This document shows, in pieces, positions 20,901 to 30,534 of a stretch of DNA of 64,000 bases. This DNA comes from Oscarella lobularis (Eukaryota; Porifera; Homoscleromorpha; Homosclerophorida; Oscarellidae): positions 2,728,001 through 2,792,000 of the forward strand of contig NC_089185.1 of assembly GCF_947507565.1 (NCBI RefSeq). Direction: 5' to 3'. The position numbers and the translations under genes are program-made. Position 1 is the stretch's first letter. Each line of letters opens with the position of its first letter. Under the pieces are notes generated by a model that saw nothing but the letters and a program-made list of their open reading frames with translations, ran no database searches and was not told the DNA's origin.

Positions 20901-23169
20901 CAGTACGAGAATTTTTTCGAGTGTGAACAAGTCAGAGAAATGGTTATCTCTCTAACATAGGACAGCAGAAAAAGCGACGGGAAAGATAGCACAGAAGCAG
21001 AGATCGAAGATACCGAAGACGTGGAAGACGCTCCGCCGCCGTCGCTCATTCGCATCGCCAAACTGAGCGCACCCGAATGGTTTTCCCTTCTTATGGGCAC
21101 CGTCGGCGCGGCGGGAGCCGGCGTCACCGCGCCGGCGTTTTCACTAATATTCGCTCGAATTTTGAGAGTAGGCCAAAATATCGCGAAGCGAACGTACGTT
21201 CGACATTTTCGATTTGCGTCTAGATTTTCGGTCAAGATTGCGAAAAGATGCGAGACGACGTCGCCGTCTGGGCGCCCGTCTTCGTCTACATCGCTCTCGG
21301 CTCGGGTCTATTCGAATTCCTCAAGGCCTACTTCTACGGTCACGCCGGCGAAGCGCTGACGACGCGTCTACGCGCTCTCATGTTTCGCGCGACCCTTCGA
21401 CAAGAGATCGGCTATTTCGACGAGAAGCGCCACTCGACGGGCGTTCTCTCGACTCGACTCGCACGCGACGCGGCCGAAGTCAAAGCCGTGAGTGTCAGAA
21501 AGTTTTTTTAAAAAATATGACGTCAGAATTTTTTTCCTAGGGTTTTGGGACTCGCATTGGGACTATCGTCTACATGATATCCGCTCTCCTCTCCGGTCTC
21601 ATCATCGCTTTCGTATACAATTGGGAAATGACGCTCGTCACGCTCGCCGTCATACCGTTTCTCATCCTCGCCGGTCTCCTCCAGACGAAAGCCCTCGCCG
21701 GTCATTCGTCAGCGAACGCGTCTCAGATGGAGAACGCCGGTCAACTGGTCGTCGAGAGCATCGACAATATTCAAACCGTCGCTCAGCTGACGCGAGAGGA
21801 GGTCTTCATTCGAAAGTATCACGACTGTCTCGAGCCGTCCTACCGATCGGCGTTGTGCCGGGCGCACGTTCAAGGTCTCGCCTACGCCTTCTCGCAGGGC
21901 GTTCAGTATTTCGCCTACGCGGCGGCGTTTCGGTTCGGCGCGTGGCAAGTTGCTCGCCAACATTACGACTATGAAGCTGTCTTCATGTAATGAAGGGAAA
22001 GTATCTACTAATGTTTAATCTCTATGTGTTGACGTGCAGAGTGTTTGGTGCGATTATTTTTGGGGCTTTTTCGGTTGGAGAAGCGATGTCGTTGGCGCCG
22101 GACTACTCCAAGTCGCGCGTGGCGACGAAGCGAGTTTTTCGAACGATCGACGCCGTCCCGTCGATTGACAGTTTTTCATCTGAAGGAGAAAAGCCTGTAT
22201 GTACAGTTATTAGTGTACACTGAACGGAATAGATTGAGAATCCTTTTATTTAGGACGACTTCAGTGGTCGTATTCGATTTGAAAACGTCAATTTTCGCTA
22301 TCCTTCTCGACCCGACGCACCGGTGCTGGAAGACTTGAGTTTGACGGTGAAACCCGGCGAGACCGTCGCACTCGTCGGCGCGAGCGGATCCGGCAAAAGC
22401 ACGTGCATTCAACTCCTCGAGAGATTCTACGATCCAAAAAAAGGAGTCGTGGTATTTAGACAAAGAATTATTTTTACTCTATGAAAATATATATATTGTT
22501 CTATAGTTTGCTGATGATAAAGATATTCGCGAGTGGAATCTGAAGCTGTTTCGTCGCCAATTGGGTCTCGTCAGTCAGGAGCCCGTTCTCTTCGATCGAA
22601 GCATTCGCGACAACATCGCGTATGGGGACAATTTTCGCGACGTCTCCGAGGAGGAGATCGAGGCGGCGGCGAAAGACGCAAACATTCACAGATTTATTCG
22701 AAGCTTGCCGAATGTAAGGCGAGCCTGGGGGCAATAGAAATAATATATACTGTTTTTACCCAGGGATACGATACGGGGGCCGGTGACAAGGGAACCCAAT
22801 TGTCCGGCGGTCAAAAACAGAGAATAGCCATCGCGCGAGCTCTCGTGAGAAATCCGAAGGTTCTTCTGCTCGACGAAGCGACGTCGGCTCTCGACACGGA
22901 AAGCGAAAGGGTATCAAAAAATATTAGATATACCAATGTAATGATTTTGACGCTCTTTTCTTCAGATCGTTCAAGAGGCTCTGGATCGTGCGCGAGAAGG
23001 CCGTACGAGCATCGTGATCGCTCATCGCCTGTCGACTATTCAAGGAGCGAATAGAATTTTTGTAATTGAAAAGGGTCGCGTCGTGGAAGAGGGAGTGCAC
23101 GGCGATCTGATGCAGAAGAAGGGCGTCTATTACAAGCTTAACGAGGCGCAGATTCACAACGTCGCCTAG
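17984..23169 (+). CDS. ABCB/MDR-type full ABC transporter (P-glycoprotein family), 22 exons
   Basis: ATP-driven exporter of lipophilic compounds in the plasma membrane, by family. I resolved 22 exons giving 1306 codons with stop, the size of ABCB1-type proteins: 17984-18148, 18296-18738, 18798-18969, 19035-19159, 19235-19351, 19406-19460, 19510-19623, 19680-19796, 19850-19975, 20027-20230, 20284-20454, 20519-20680, 20731-20770, 20823-20902, 20961-21167, 21224-21487, 21541-21986, 22040-22196, 22254-22451, 22507-22713, 22764-22910, 22966-23169. All join in frame. TMD1 begins [19 protein letters not shown]1 has Walker [10 protein letters not shown], signature LSGGQKQR, Walker [13 protein letters not shown] and switch AHRLST. 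A charged linker precedes TMD2 ([17 protein letters not shown]). NBD2 has [29 protein letters not shown] and AHRLST. The intron after 20770 uses a GC donor; the others are GT-AG. Both ATP sites look canonical. Confidence 0.97.
19461..19508. repeat. (TTAA)n tract in an ABC transporter intron
   Basis: About nine TTAA/TAAT units inside the short intron between the exons ending 19460 and starting 19510. It makes up most of that intron. Confidence 0.85.
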
Positions 23170-23519
23170 GAAAAGTTATTTCTTGAATATTGCTGTATAG
23201 TATAGGAAGCTCGAATGTATAACTTGTCGCCAATAAGATTTGTTTCCAAGCCAGATGGAGATAAGTAGCAAGTCAGAATTATGATTCTAATCTTTTTCAA
23301 CATGATACAGTTTCTGTGCTGTTATTGACCTCAAACGCTATGATCTCATCTTACCTAATACCTGTATAGGATTGCAAAGCTTCGTTGACTTTCTACAAAT
23401 CGCTGCATCGTGAGAAGATAATTCAAGATGGTTGAGGAAGACAATCGCGTTTTTAGGAATGTACCGCTAACTGCTTCTAATTAATATGACGATTAATTCT
23501 TCAATTTAGTGTCTAAGAG
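23170..23519. other. ABC transporter 3' flank
   Basis: Includes sequence matching 49897-49985, so it is part of the block copied with the last ABC exon. No gene. Confidence 0.6.
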
Positions 23520-24051
23520 AGCAGTGGCTAGAACCCAAAAGATGACTCGTCAAAGTGGCGTTGTCACAAACTTTTTTTTGAAGACTCTCACACACACACA
23601 ACAGTGGCACATACGTCAAATGGCAAACAAGATGTTCAAGACAAAAGTTTCTTTACCGCAAGAGTCCCAATAATGAAAGCACCTTTTACGGCTGTTGCTT
23701 GAAAAGAAATTCTTTCTCCATATATGCATAAATTGACGAAATGCTCGCAATTATTTTCTAGGAGTTCGTAGTCGGGATACTGTTCGGATTGGTTCAGATA
23801 CGCCCAGGCCCTTCTTGTCGTGGGTACGGGTAGCGTGACGTGTCGTAAGGAACAATCGAAATTCGTCTGCCTAAACGGAACTCCTCGATCGTTTGCTTAA
23901 CGATTCTTGCTGTCTCAGAAGACTTCAAATGGCCCGGGGAAGTAAAATGGATTACGTCGTCATTACCAACGTAGATTCAGTGGTGCGTTCCGGCGCCAAC
24001 GCCGTCCAAAGGAACAGTAAGATGATCTCCAATTTGGAGCCGCTTGGCCAT
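23520..24051 (-). pseudogene. LRAT-domain pseudogene
   Basis: Aligns with the intact LRAT-type gene at 50146-50907. Start at 24051 (MAKRLQIGDHLTVPLD). A TGA replaces Gly directly after the His-His of the first active-site segment, and further frame breaks follow before the NCEHF equivalent (ATTGCGAGCATTTCG on the minus strand, about 23737). The CA-rich intron is reduced to a short tract near 23590. It lies between the ABC 3' end and LicD1, the same order as at 49.8-51.7 kb. Confidence 0.85.
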
Positions 24052-24315
24052 GTCTGTGTTACTCGTTCTCGTTGAGAGCTGGGTCCGTTGAGAGAGCGGT
24101 TGAGTGAGGTGGGTACTGTTTAGCGCACTAGGCCTACCGCCACAGTCATTCTTTCACAAATCAAAGCGGGCCCTTCAAAGCACGGTTCCGGACAGTTTGG
24201 CAGCTACTGCAATCGACGCGTCGTGAAGTCGCCACGCTCGATTAGATCGGCTAAACGCTTTACAGTACAAACGAAAAAGAGTTGATGATCATGACCTGAG
24301 CAATGTATCATCAGT

Positions 24316-25031
24316 TCATATCCAACATTTCCATCTATAGGGAAATCTAATTCCGAATCGATACGTTAACGGGTACCTGTGTTTCAAGACGGCGTCGACG
24401 TCAGACGGCACGGACATCATTTTGCCGAGAAAGGCTTTTCGTCTAACGGGAAAAATCCATTTCGTAGGAACGGCTTCCCAGTGTCTATAGCGTGTCAGAA
24501 AGATTCCATCACTCTTGAATCCAGAAATGAGTATAGGCTCTGAAGTTCGTTCAGAGTCACTATTACCACTGCTGGGAGCGATGTAATCAGAATAGCGAAA
24601 CATATCAATACTGGCGCTTTGATACGTCGCTGCTCCACCATTGAGAGTAATCCCCAATTCTTTAGCATCACCTTTGAGAAAATGAAATTATTTTAACCAC
24701 GTAATTATTAATTGGTTTTAGCTTGCTTTTGAGCTTTCTAACTCTATTGATGTCTTTTAGAATATATCCTATGTCGGCGTCGTGGTCCCACGGAATCAGA
24801 TCTCCGTCACGAGTAGCAGCCAATAGGGTTCCAAAGTCAAGCCAATACGTAATATTTGCCTTATCGAATAGGTCTGTCGTTTTTACTAGGACGTAACGCA
24901 AAGCGGTTAGTTTTTCTTTATCTGTAATGCAGTCGTCGTTGTAGCCTCCTGAGAGCTGAGGAAGGACGAAGAAGTGAAGGGGGCCAATGAAAAAAAGCGT
25001 AGTGCAGAGGCTAATTATAGCCAAGCGCCTC
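24316..25031 (-). CDS. LicD/fukutin-type nucleotidyl/phosphotransferase-like protein, copy 1
   Basis: Two visible exons: 24727-25031 and 24316-24671. The segment begins with a hydrophobic anchor (LAIISLCTTLFFIGPLHFF), as in type II Golgi proteins. The core YWLDFGTLLAATRDGDLIPW then DHDADIGYI matches the LicD family (FKRP/fukutin; bacterial LicD phosphocholine transfer), with the DxD-like acidic cluster intact. Exon 2 continues AKELGITLNGG and ends PYRWKCWI. The two exons join in frame (RKLK, then a codon split by the intron, then DAKELG) if the 55-base intron uses a GC donor (AAAA/GCAAGC) and a TCAAAG acceptor. No ATG precedes the anchor in frame; a tatttag acceptor at about 25032 suggests an undetected first exon. 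The substrate is unknown. Sister genes are at 46.8 and 51.0 kb. Confidence 0.8.
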
Positions 25032-25335
25032 CTAAATAAGTAGCAGAGATTATATAAGAGGCGTTTATTTATTATTGGTGATATTAGTATTGGTACAGGT
25101 CCGTCAATCCCAAAATCGATTCTAAGGGGCCCTCTCTATCTCCAAATAACGCTCTTAGGAGCACGTGCGCCTGGTGTGTCTGCTCTTCGTTTTCCCGGAT
25201 AAGCTACACTATGTATTGAAAACGATTGACGTCACTAGACATGGGCAGAGCCTCGTGAGCGGAAGCTTTGCACGTGATACCTGACTTGGTTTAGAACTCT
25301 CCTGAAATCTTAATTAATTCAATTAATTAATTTAC
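25032..25335. other. LicD1 upstream flank, block breakpoint, JAB1 promoter
   Basis: 25040-25158 matches 47590-47700 (upstream of LicD2); similarity ends at about 25159, marking the edge of the duplicated block. The rest is unique sequence in front of JAB1. Confidence 0.6.
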
Positions 25336-26706
25336 ATGTTCAGCCGTAGGTGGAGACCCCCTTGTCTAATCAGAAATGCAAAACTGCGGAACAGTCAACC
25401 TTCGCCGATGGAGACGAACAGGGTTCAACTGGCATCCCCACCCTTCAAAGTTCTGATTCACAACGGCGAATTGGCTCAGATTCGACAATGGGTCCTTCGT
25501 CATCAAGACGTCGAAACAGGCGGCGATCTCTTCGGCTTGTGGGCAACGGAAAACACGGCCGTCGTTCAATTCGTTCTGGGACCGGGACGAGGAAGCGGAC
25601 GAACAAGTGTCTCATTTTTTCAGAGCCCTGGCTATCTCAAGAACGCCGGCACCATGCTGACAGAGACGCACGGCCTCTGTCACATCGGCGAATGGCATTC
25701 TCATCACCGAATCGGTCTTGCGGAGCCCAGTGAGGGGGATCAGAACACGGTCTCGAGCAACATGCCTCAATATGGTTGGAAACGATTTATCGTTTTCATT
25801 GCCAATATTCCTCGGGCTACGACGGATGTCGCTGGTTTGGGATGCTTTCTTTTCGCTGTTCGCGACAGGTGGGAATATATAACGATGCAGCGGGGACGTT
25901 TTGAAGTGATTCCGGATCAGAGCCCGTTTCGCTTCTTTCTCGCGTTTTCCTCTCACTTCAGAGAAGTCATCTGCACAGATGCCGAATCGATGGACAATCT
26001 AGTGAACGTAGATGTTCGACGAGAAGCTGATTCGGCGAGAGGGGAATCTTTCTTTCTTTGCCCACTTCTTCCCAAGACGCATGCGCGTGAAAGCGTTCCT
26101 TTGCTCGCTTTGCCTGACGTGACCTCTAAAGAAGCGATCTATGCTGTCCGACGGAGACAAGCTGACGTTTCGTCAGATTTTCCCGCTTCGGGCACGAAGT
26201 CAGCTGCCGTGGAACAAGCTAGAAACGCGCGAAGTCGTCCTTCCGCTGACGCGTCTTCAAGTGCGACTCTAAAAGCCGTTAGTGCCCCTGTCAAGGCTCG
26301 GGAAAACAGTGAAGTCGGGTTTCTGACCGAAATGCTAGACCAGACAAAATTTAGCAATGCTCGCTTATGGAAAAGCTCGCTCTGGAGTTGCATTCCTGAT
26401 GCACATCACCAGTTCTTTCAAAAGCTTGCAGAGCGACTAGGTGGCGTCATGGCCAAAGAGCCGCACGCTGTCATTATTTTGTTTGTGCATCGTCTTCCCG
26501 TTGTATCTTCAGACGAGTACATCGAAGCGGCTTGTCGCCTGGACTACAGACGCGGCTCATCGTCACTCACGTTGGGAACTATGGGTATGGCCGTTATTGT
26601 CGTTGCTCCCCCCTCTATTACGTTGGAGGAGTTGCATGTTCAAGTTGTGTCTGCTATTGATTTTGCTTTCTCTCAGAAACGAAGAGAGTTCTTTTCCCCT
26701 GCATGA
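25336..26706 (+). CDS. JAB/JAMM (MPN+) isopeptidase-like protein, JAB1
   Basis: 456 residues, single exon, ATG at 25336. Domain order: N-terminal JAB/MPN domain at about 36-160, an acidic/Ser-rich linker, and a family-specific C-terminal domain at about 340-450. All zinc-site residues are present: Glu60 in ETGGDLFGLW, His121 and His123 in GEWHSHH, Ser132 and Asp135 in PSEGD. JAMM enzymes are zinc peptidases that cut ubiquitin-like proteins from targets or process modifier precursors. The spacing (eight residues between the second His and Ser) and the WHSHH core look more like bacterial stand-alone JAB proteins associated with E1/E2 genes than like Rpn11/CSN5; that comparison is from memory. 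An E2-like gene follows in the same direction 177 bases later. Intronless, unlike the ABC, LicD and PARP genes around the island. Confidence 0.88.
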   Translation: MFSRRWRPPCLIRNAKLRNSQPSPMETNRVQLASPPFKVLIHNGELAQIRQWVLRHQDVETGGDLFGLWATENTAVVQFVLGPGRGSGRTSVSFFQSPGYLKNAGTMLTETHGLCHIGEWHSHHRIGLAEPSEGDQNTVSSNMPQYGWKRFIVFIANIPRATTDVAGLGCFLFAVRDRWEYITMQRGRFEVIPDQSPFRFFLAFSSHFREVICTDAESMDNLVNVDVRREADSARGESFFLCPLLPKTHARESVPLLALPDVTSKEAIYAVRRRQADVSSDFPASGTKSAAVEQARNARSRPSADASSSATLKAVSAPVKARENSEVGFLTEMLDQTKFSNARLWKSSLWSCIPDAHHQFFQKLAERLGGVMAKEPHAVIILFVHRLPVVSSDEYIEAACRLDYRRGSSSLTLGTMGMAVIVVAPPSITLEELHVQVVSAIDFAFSQKRREFFSPA

Positions 26707-26883
26707 GTGTCTGCTGCTCTACTGATTTGATTTGTTAGGCGACTCCTAGTCGCTTGTCATGTCATGTCAATGGAAAATCTAATTTTCTCTGATGGATTAG
26801 TGATCTCGTTATCCAGGAGTCTCTCGCGCATTTTCCCGATTCCCTCCTCCAGGCGTCAGTGTCAGGCGCACAAAGCATTCACG

Positions 26884-27333
26884 ATGTGGTCGTCTTACCA
26901 GCGTCAGAGGCTTGCTACAGAAAAAACCGTATTGAGCGAGCACTTCCCGGACGCCGTTTGGCACAATCCAACGACTAGAGGCCAAACAAAGGTTGATCTG
27001 CCTGTGAGAGCAAATAACGGGGCGTATTACCAGCTAAGAATATACGTACCTGAAGATTTTCCCAACTCCTGTCCAGAAATGGTTCTTCTGCGCTCATACA
27101 GGGGATACAAGCTGAGAGACGGATCGCCTCTTCCAACAGGAAGTTACACTCACCATACAATTGGAAAAAGAGACGGCTATATACGACTGTGCCACTACTA
27201 TCCTAGCAGTTGGGATAGTCGAAATACATTGTATCTCGTCTTCATGAAAGGTAGAATTTGGATCGAAGCGTTTGAGTGCCATCATAGGACTGGGAAACCT
27301 TTGGATCATTACCTGAAAGAAATGCCTCACTAA
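26884..27333 (+). CDS. E2/UBC-fold-like conjugating protein, E2-1
   Basis: 149 residues, ATG at 26884; two paralogues start at the same MWS. The frame is open upstream to 26764, but that part is not conserved. UBC-like landmarks in order: LRIYVPEDFPNSCPEMVLL (the strand and proline-rich turn of E2s), HHTIG, then GYIRLCHYYPSSW with Cys103 as the likely catalytic cysteine, then NTLYLVFMKGRIWIEAFECH and TGKPLDHYL. The Gly-x-x-x-Leu-Cys-x...Trp pattern and the WIEAFE..TGK tail fit prokaryotic E2-like proteins (Iyer, Burroughs and Aravind's class) better than canonical eukaryotic E2s, which carry HPN ahead of the Cys. It would take an activated modifier from the E1 at 38.0-39.3 kb. Same direction as JAB1. 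Confidence 0.8.
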   Translation: MWSSYQRQRLATEKTVLSEHFPDAVWHNPTTRGQTKVDLPVRANNGAYYQLRIYVPEDFPNSCPEMVLLRSYRGYKLRDGSPLPTGSYTHHTIGKRDGYIRLCHYYPSSWDSRNTLYLVFMKGRIWIEAFECHHRTGKPLDHYLKEMPH

Positions 27334-27511
27334 GACATCATGACTGTTTATATATTATGCTGTGCGTATTTTCGTGTGGCATTGCCGCAAAGCACGGACT
27401 CTGCGTACGTGTAAAACTACCAAGCTGTTATTTGTGATGATACTGAAAACGCAGAACAGCGAGACGGTACGCCATAGATAGGTTAGTTCAAGAGCAAAAA
27501 TCTCGTCTTGT

Positions 27512-28825
27512 TCACGTATTAGTGCCACCCTTGTTCTGTTTCTTTTTTCCTCCACCCTTTGCCTTGGATTCCGAAGTTCCCTTATTCTTGGGAGCTCCAC
27601 TGGCATCCTTTGCCTTGGATTCCGAAGTTCCCTTTTTCTTGGGAGCTCCACTGGCATCCTTTGCCTTGGATTCGGAAGAAGTTTCTTTCTTCTCCAGAGC
27701 TCCATCCTTTGCCTTGGATTCGGAAGACGTTTCATTCTTCTCGAGAGCTCCATCCTTTGCCTTGGGCTCGGAAGACGTTTCTTTCTTCTCGAGAGCTCCA
27801 TCTTTTGCCTTGGATTCGGAAGAAGTTTCGTTCTTCTCGAGATCTCCATCTGAGGGTACCTTATTTGCCTGACGGGATTCCTCTTGTTTGTCATCTGGTT
27901 CAGCACCTTCAGGGAGATGAGATTTTTTATCGCCTTCTACCACATCTTCAGGAGAAAGCAAATTATCTCCGCGATGAGTAGACTCTCCATCGGTGAGATC
28001 GCGTGGCTGGGCTAATTCTTGTCTGGGTTCATTCCTTTTGCTTTCATCCTGAGCGTCTTCTCCTTTCTTGTTGGGGTTTGACTGGCGTTCAGACTCTGCC
28101 GGCTTAAAGTAAGGAAGTAGAGCGTCCTTAGCTTTTTTCGCTTTTCGTGACAGATTCCTAATATTCTCTGGAGGTTCATTTCCAATTTTGACAGAAACCG
28201 TCCTGTCTTCGGGAAACGTGACTGGGAACCCCACTGCACCGTTCCTTTTGGCCTCCTCGTCACTAACAGAAACGGCAAGATAGTTAAATTCAGACAGAAG
28301 CTGGACTTTCACTGTGAGGCCCTCTCCTTTCAGCTGCTCCAAAAGTCCCTGCAGAAATTTGGAATGTTTGGGTTCTGAGCTCCAGTGCTCCGCATAAAGT
28401 CCATTTGCCGCTGAATCTGTTGTTTCGTACTCTTGTACAACGTCTCCGTTTGCGTCCGTGTGGCTTTTCGGTTCATAAAGATAGCGATACGGGCTCAGCT
28501 TCGGCAGAATGCACACGTCAGCTTCAGGTTGAATGCGACCATCAACGTTCACGCTAAAAAACTGCGGTCTTTCTTCTCCCTTGCGTTGAACGACGAAAGC
28601 GTAGGTGAAAGTAGGCGTTATGTCCTTGGGGCGTTTCACGTGAGAAGGAGTCTTATTGTACTCGCCCACTTTCTCTAACCACTGCTCCTCGCAGAATAGC
28701 GGCTTCTCTTTGCCTTTTGAAGCAAGATGAACGATGGCTTTTCCTGTATGCGTCCAAAAACCCCAGAGGTCTCCTCCAGAGTCAGATTCTTTCAGCTTGT
28801 CTATTTCGGACATGTAAATTTCCAT
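27512..28825 (-). CDS. JAB-like protein without JAMM motif, with a repeat tail (pJAB1)
   Basis: 437 residues, start at 28825 (MEIYMSEIDKLKESDSGGDL), chosen because pJAB2 begins identically (MEIYKSEL). The first 45 residues align to the JAB fold (SGGDLWGFWTHTGKAIVHL against TGGDLFGLWSKKNTVIVQF), but the segment that holds HSHH..S..D is replaced, and the Glu of ETGG is Asp/Ser. The later LSPYRYLYEP matches the SPYR/SPFR segment of the active JABs, and the C-terminal conserved domain (EHWSSEPKHSKFLQGLLEQL) is kept. The last about 130 residues are Lys/Glu/Ser-rich with a 16-residue repeat (unit like ETSSESKAKDGALEKN), at least five copies. It is probably a catalytically dead JAB paralogue, perhaps a binder or regulator. 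It is convergent with E2-1. Confidence 0.75.
   Translation of the reverse strand: MEIYMSEIDKLKESDSGGDLWGFWTHTGKAIVHLASKGKEKPLFCEEQWLEKVGEYNKTPSHVKRPKDITPTFTYAFVVQRKGEERPQFFSVNVDGRIQPEADVCILPKLSPYRYLYEPKSHTDANGDVVQEYETTDSAANGLYAEHWSSEPKHSKFLQGLLEQLKGEGLTVKVQLLSEFNYLAVSVSDEEAKRNGAVGFPVTFPEDRTVSVKIGNEPPENIRNLSRKAKKAKDALLPYFKPAESERQSNPNKKGEDAQDESKRNEPRQELAQPRDLTDGESTHRGDNLLSPEDVVEGDKKSHLPEGAEPDDKQEESRQANKVPSDGDLEKNETSSESKAKDGALEKKETSSEPKAKDGALEKNETSSESKAKDGALEKKETSSESKAKDASGAPKKKGTSESKAKDASGAPKNKGTSESKAKGGGKKKQNKGGTNT
27545..27860. repeat. 48-base coding tandem repeat in pJAB1
   Basis: Four to five 48-base units around TTTGCCTTGGATTCGGAAGA (minus-strand coding for the 16-residue repeat), followed by two or three diverged units (SGAPKKKGTSESKAKD). 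Variation between units is low, so copy number may be polymorphic. Confidence 0.85.
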
Positions 28826-29505
28826 GGTTGGGGAAATGGCGTTCAATGCAGAAATGGCATTCTAAGCGGCGAGACCATTCTACAAAGAAGTAAAGAATTT
28901 ACATAATTTTATCATCTCCAATCTTTATAGAATTTGTGGGAGTCAAATTGCTGCTTCCTTGTCTGTCTGTCTGTCTGTCTGCCCGTCCATCAATTTTGAC
29001 TCAATTTATCGCTGTAAGACCCTCCACAAAGTTCCTGTTTGTTCGAGGAATTGTGGCTTGTCAGTGTGAAGGATTTTTTCGGAGGGCAGCTAGGTACGCA
29101 GGTAGCGCTGTACGTACGTAGTCCTTCAGACTGACTTAGCCAGTTGCTCCTCATCATTTTGCCAGCTACTGCAATGGGGGTCGCCAAACTCACGTGCGGT
29201 ACGGCCTACTAGCTGTTAGCCCTGATAACGGTTTGCTTACTATCATACCCTTTGTCGAAGTGAGTGAAAGGTCTGTAGATCAAATTATTCGCTGCTTGCT
29301 GCACTGGTCTGCCAGTCTGCTGCCAAAGAGACGGCCATTTATACGGGTAACATAAAATCGGTCCCGGATAGGCCTACGGCCGATGGAGTTCAGATAGAAA
29401 GTAACCGCGTACAGGCATACCCTTCAGTGCACACAGAAAAAACGACTCATTTAGGAACAAAATACGTGTACGTGTCTAAATGGAGGGCACATGCCCGTAC
29501 GAGAG
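28826..29505. other. Intergenic with (TCTG)n microsatellite
   Basis: A (TCTG)5 tract at about 28961-28982. The remainder holds the pJAB1 5' flank and JAB2 3' flank. No gene recognised. Confidence 0.6.
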
Positions 29506-30534
29506 TCAGACCGTCGTAATTTTTTCTCCCTCCTGAGCGGAGGCCATTTGGCGAATCTTCTCAGCGGTTTCGTCGATTTTATCTTGCTTGAAGACAAACC
29601 CATCGGGTATGTCAATAGGAATTTTCCAAAAGCAATCGTCAAGGCTCAGCGTTTCGCCTAGACCGAACTCCATCATCACGTGGCCGCTTTCGGGCGTCTC
29701 GCCGAACTTCAAGACGACTTTTCTGGCGTCTTCATTCTCGATCACGCGTCCCTTCAGCCGCTTCGCCAGCATTTTGATGAGATCTACTTGATCTTTATGA
29801 AGTCGACCTCGCTTCTCTCCGGCACGAAGACTGTGCTGTCTTCCTTTTCCCTGAGGTCTCGAATCGTTTTCGTCCATGAGAAAGCCGTTCTCCTCGGACA
29901 CAACGCCGACTTCGTTGATACTTTCTGCACCTTTTTCAACGCGTTTCCTAAGGCTAGCGTCTTGCAACGCGAAAAGTCGTAAGGGGCTCTGTTTGGGAAT
30001 GACAACGAATTCCCCTTGAAGCATCTCCAATTGCTTCCATTTTGTTGTGTCTTCGGCCTCGAAGAGAAAGCAGCCGAGACCGAATCTGGGCTTGTATTCG
30101 CTTTTATCAATATTGGCAATGAAGACGACGAATCTCTTCCAGCCGTAGTTTGGCATGTTGCTTCTCACAGTTGATTGATCACCGCCGCTAGGTGTAGGCA
30201 ATCCGAGAGAGTGATGGGAGTGCCATTCACCTATGTGACAGAGCCCGTAGCCTTCTGTTATGGCACTTCCGGCTTTTTTGAGATATTCAGAATCTTGGAA
30301 GAATGACACAGACGTTCGTTTGCTTTTTGCTCCTGGTCCGAGAACGAACTGGACGATGACAGTGTTCTTTTTGGACCACAAGCCAAATAGGTCGCCTCCT
30401 GTTTCAATGTTGGGATGCCTTGCAACCCACTTCTTAATCTGGGCCAGTTCACCGGCGTGAATGACCACTTTGAACGGCTCCCGCTCAGAAGAAGCTGGAG
30501 AGCTGAACCAGCCTGTACCCATTCTACACGACAT
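29506..30534 (-). CDS. JAB/JAMM isopeptidase-like protein, JAB2
   Basis: 342 residues, start at 30534 (MSCRMGTGWF); another ATG follows at residue 5. The JAMM set is complete: Glu44 (ETGGDLFGLW), His105, His107 (GEWHSHH), Ser116, Asp119 (PSGGD). It is shorter than the other active JABs because the linker is cut down; the C-terminal domain (QVDLIKMLAKRLKGRVI) is diverged and lacks the EPHAV signature of JAB1, JAB3 and JAB4. The segment GLCHIGEWHSHH is fully conserved. Intronless. Divergent enough from JAB1, JAB3 and JAB4 that it is an older duplicate. Confidence 0.87.
   Translation of the reverse strand: MSCRMGTGWFSSPASSEREPFKVVIHAGELAQIKKWVARHPNIETGGDLFGLWSKKNTVIVQFVLGPGAKSKRTSVSFFQDSEYLKKAGSAITEGYGLCHIGEWHSHHSLGLPTPSGGDQSTVRSNMPNYGWKRFVVFIANIDKSEYKPRFGLGCFLFEAEDTTKWKQLEMLQGEFVVIPKQSPLRLFALQDASLRKRVEKGAESINEVGVVSEENGFLMDENDSRPQGKGRQHSLRAGEKRGRLHKDQVDLIKMLAKRLKGRVIENEDARKVVLKFGETPESGHVMMEFGLGETLSLDDCFWKIPIDIPDGFVFKQDKIDETAEKIRQMASAQEGEKITTV

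Noticed and set aside
28961-28983. CRISPR-like or regulatory array
   Set aside because: A simple (TCTG)n microsatellite.
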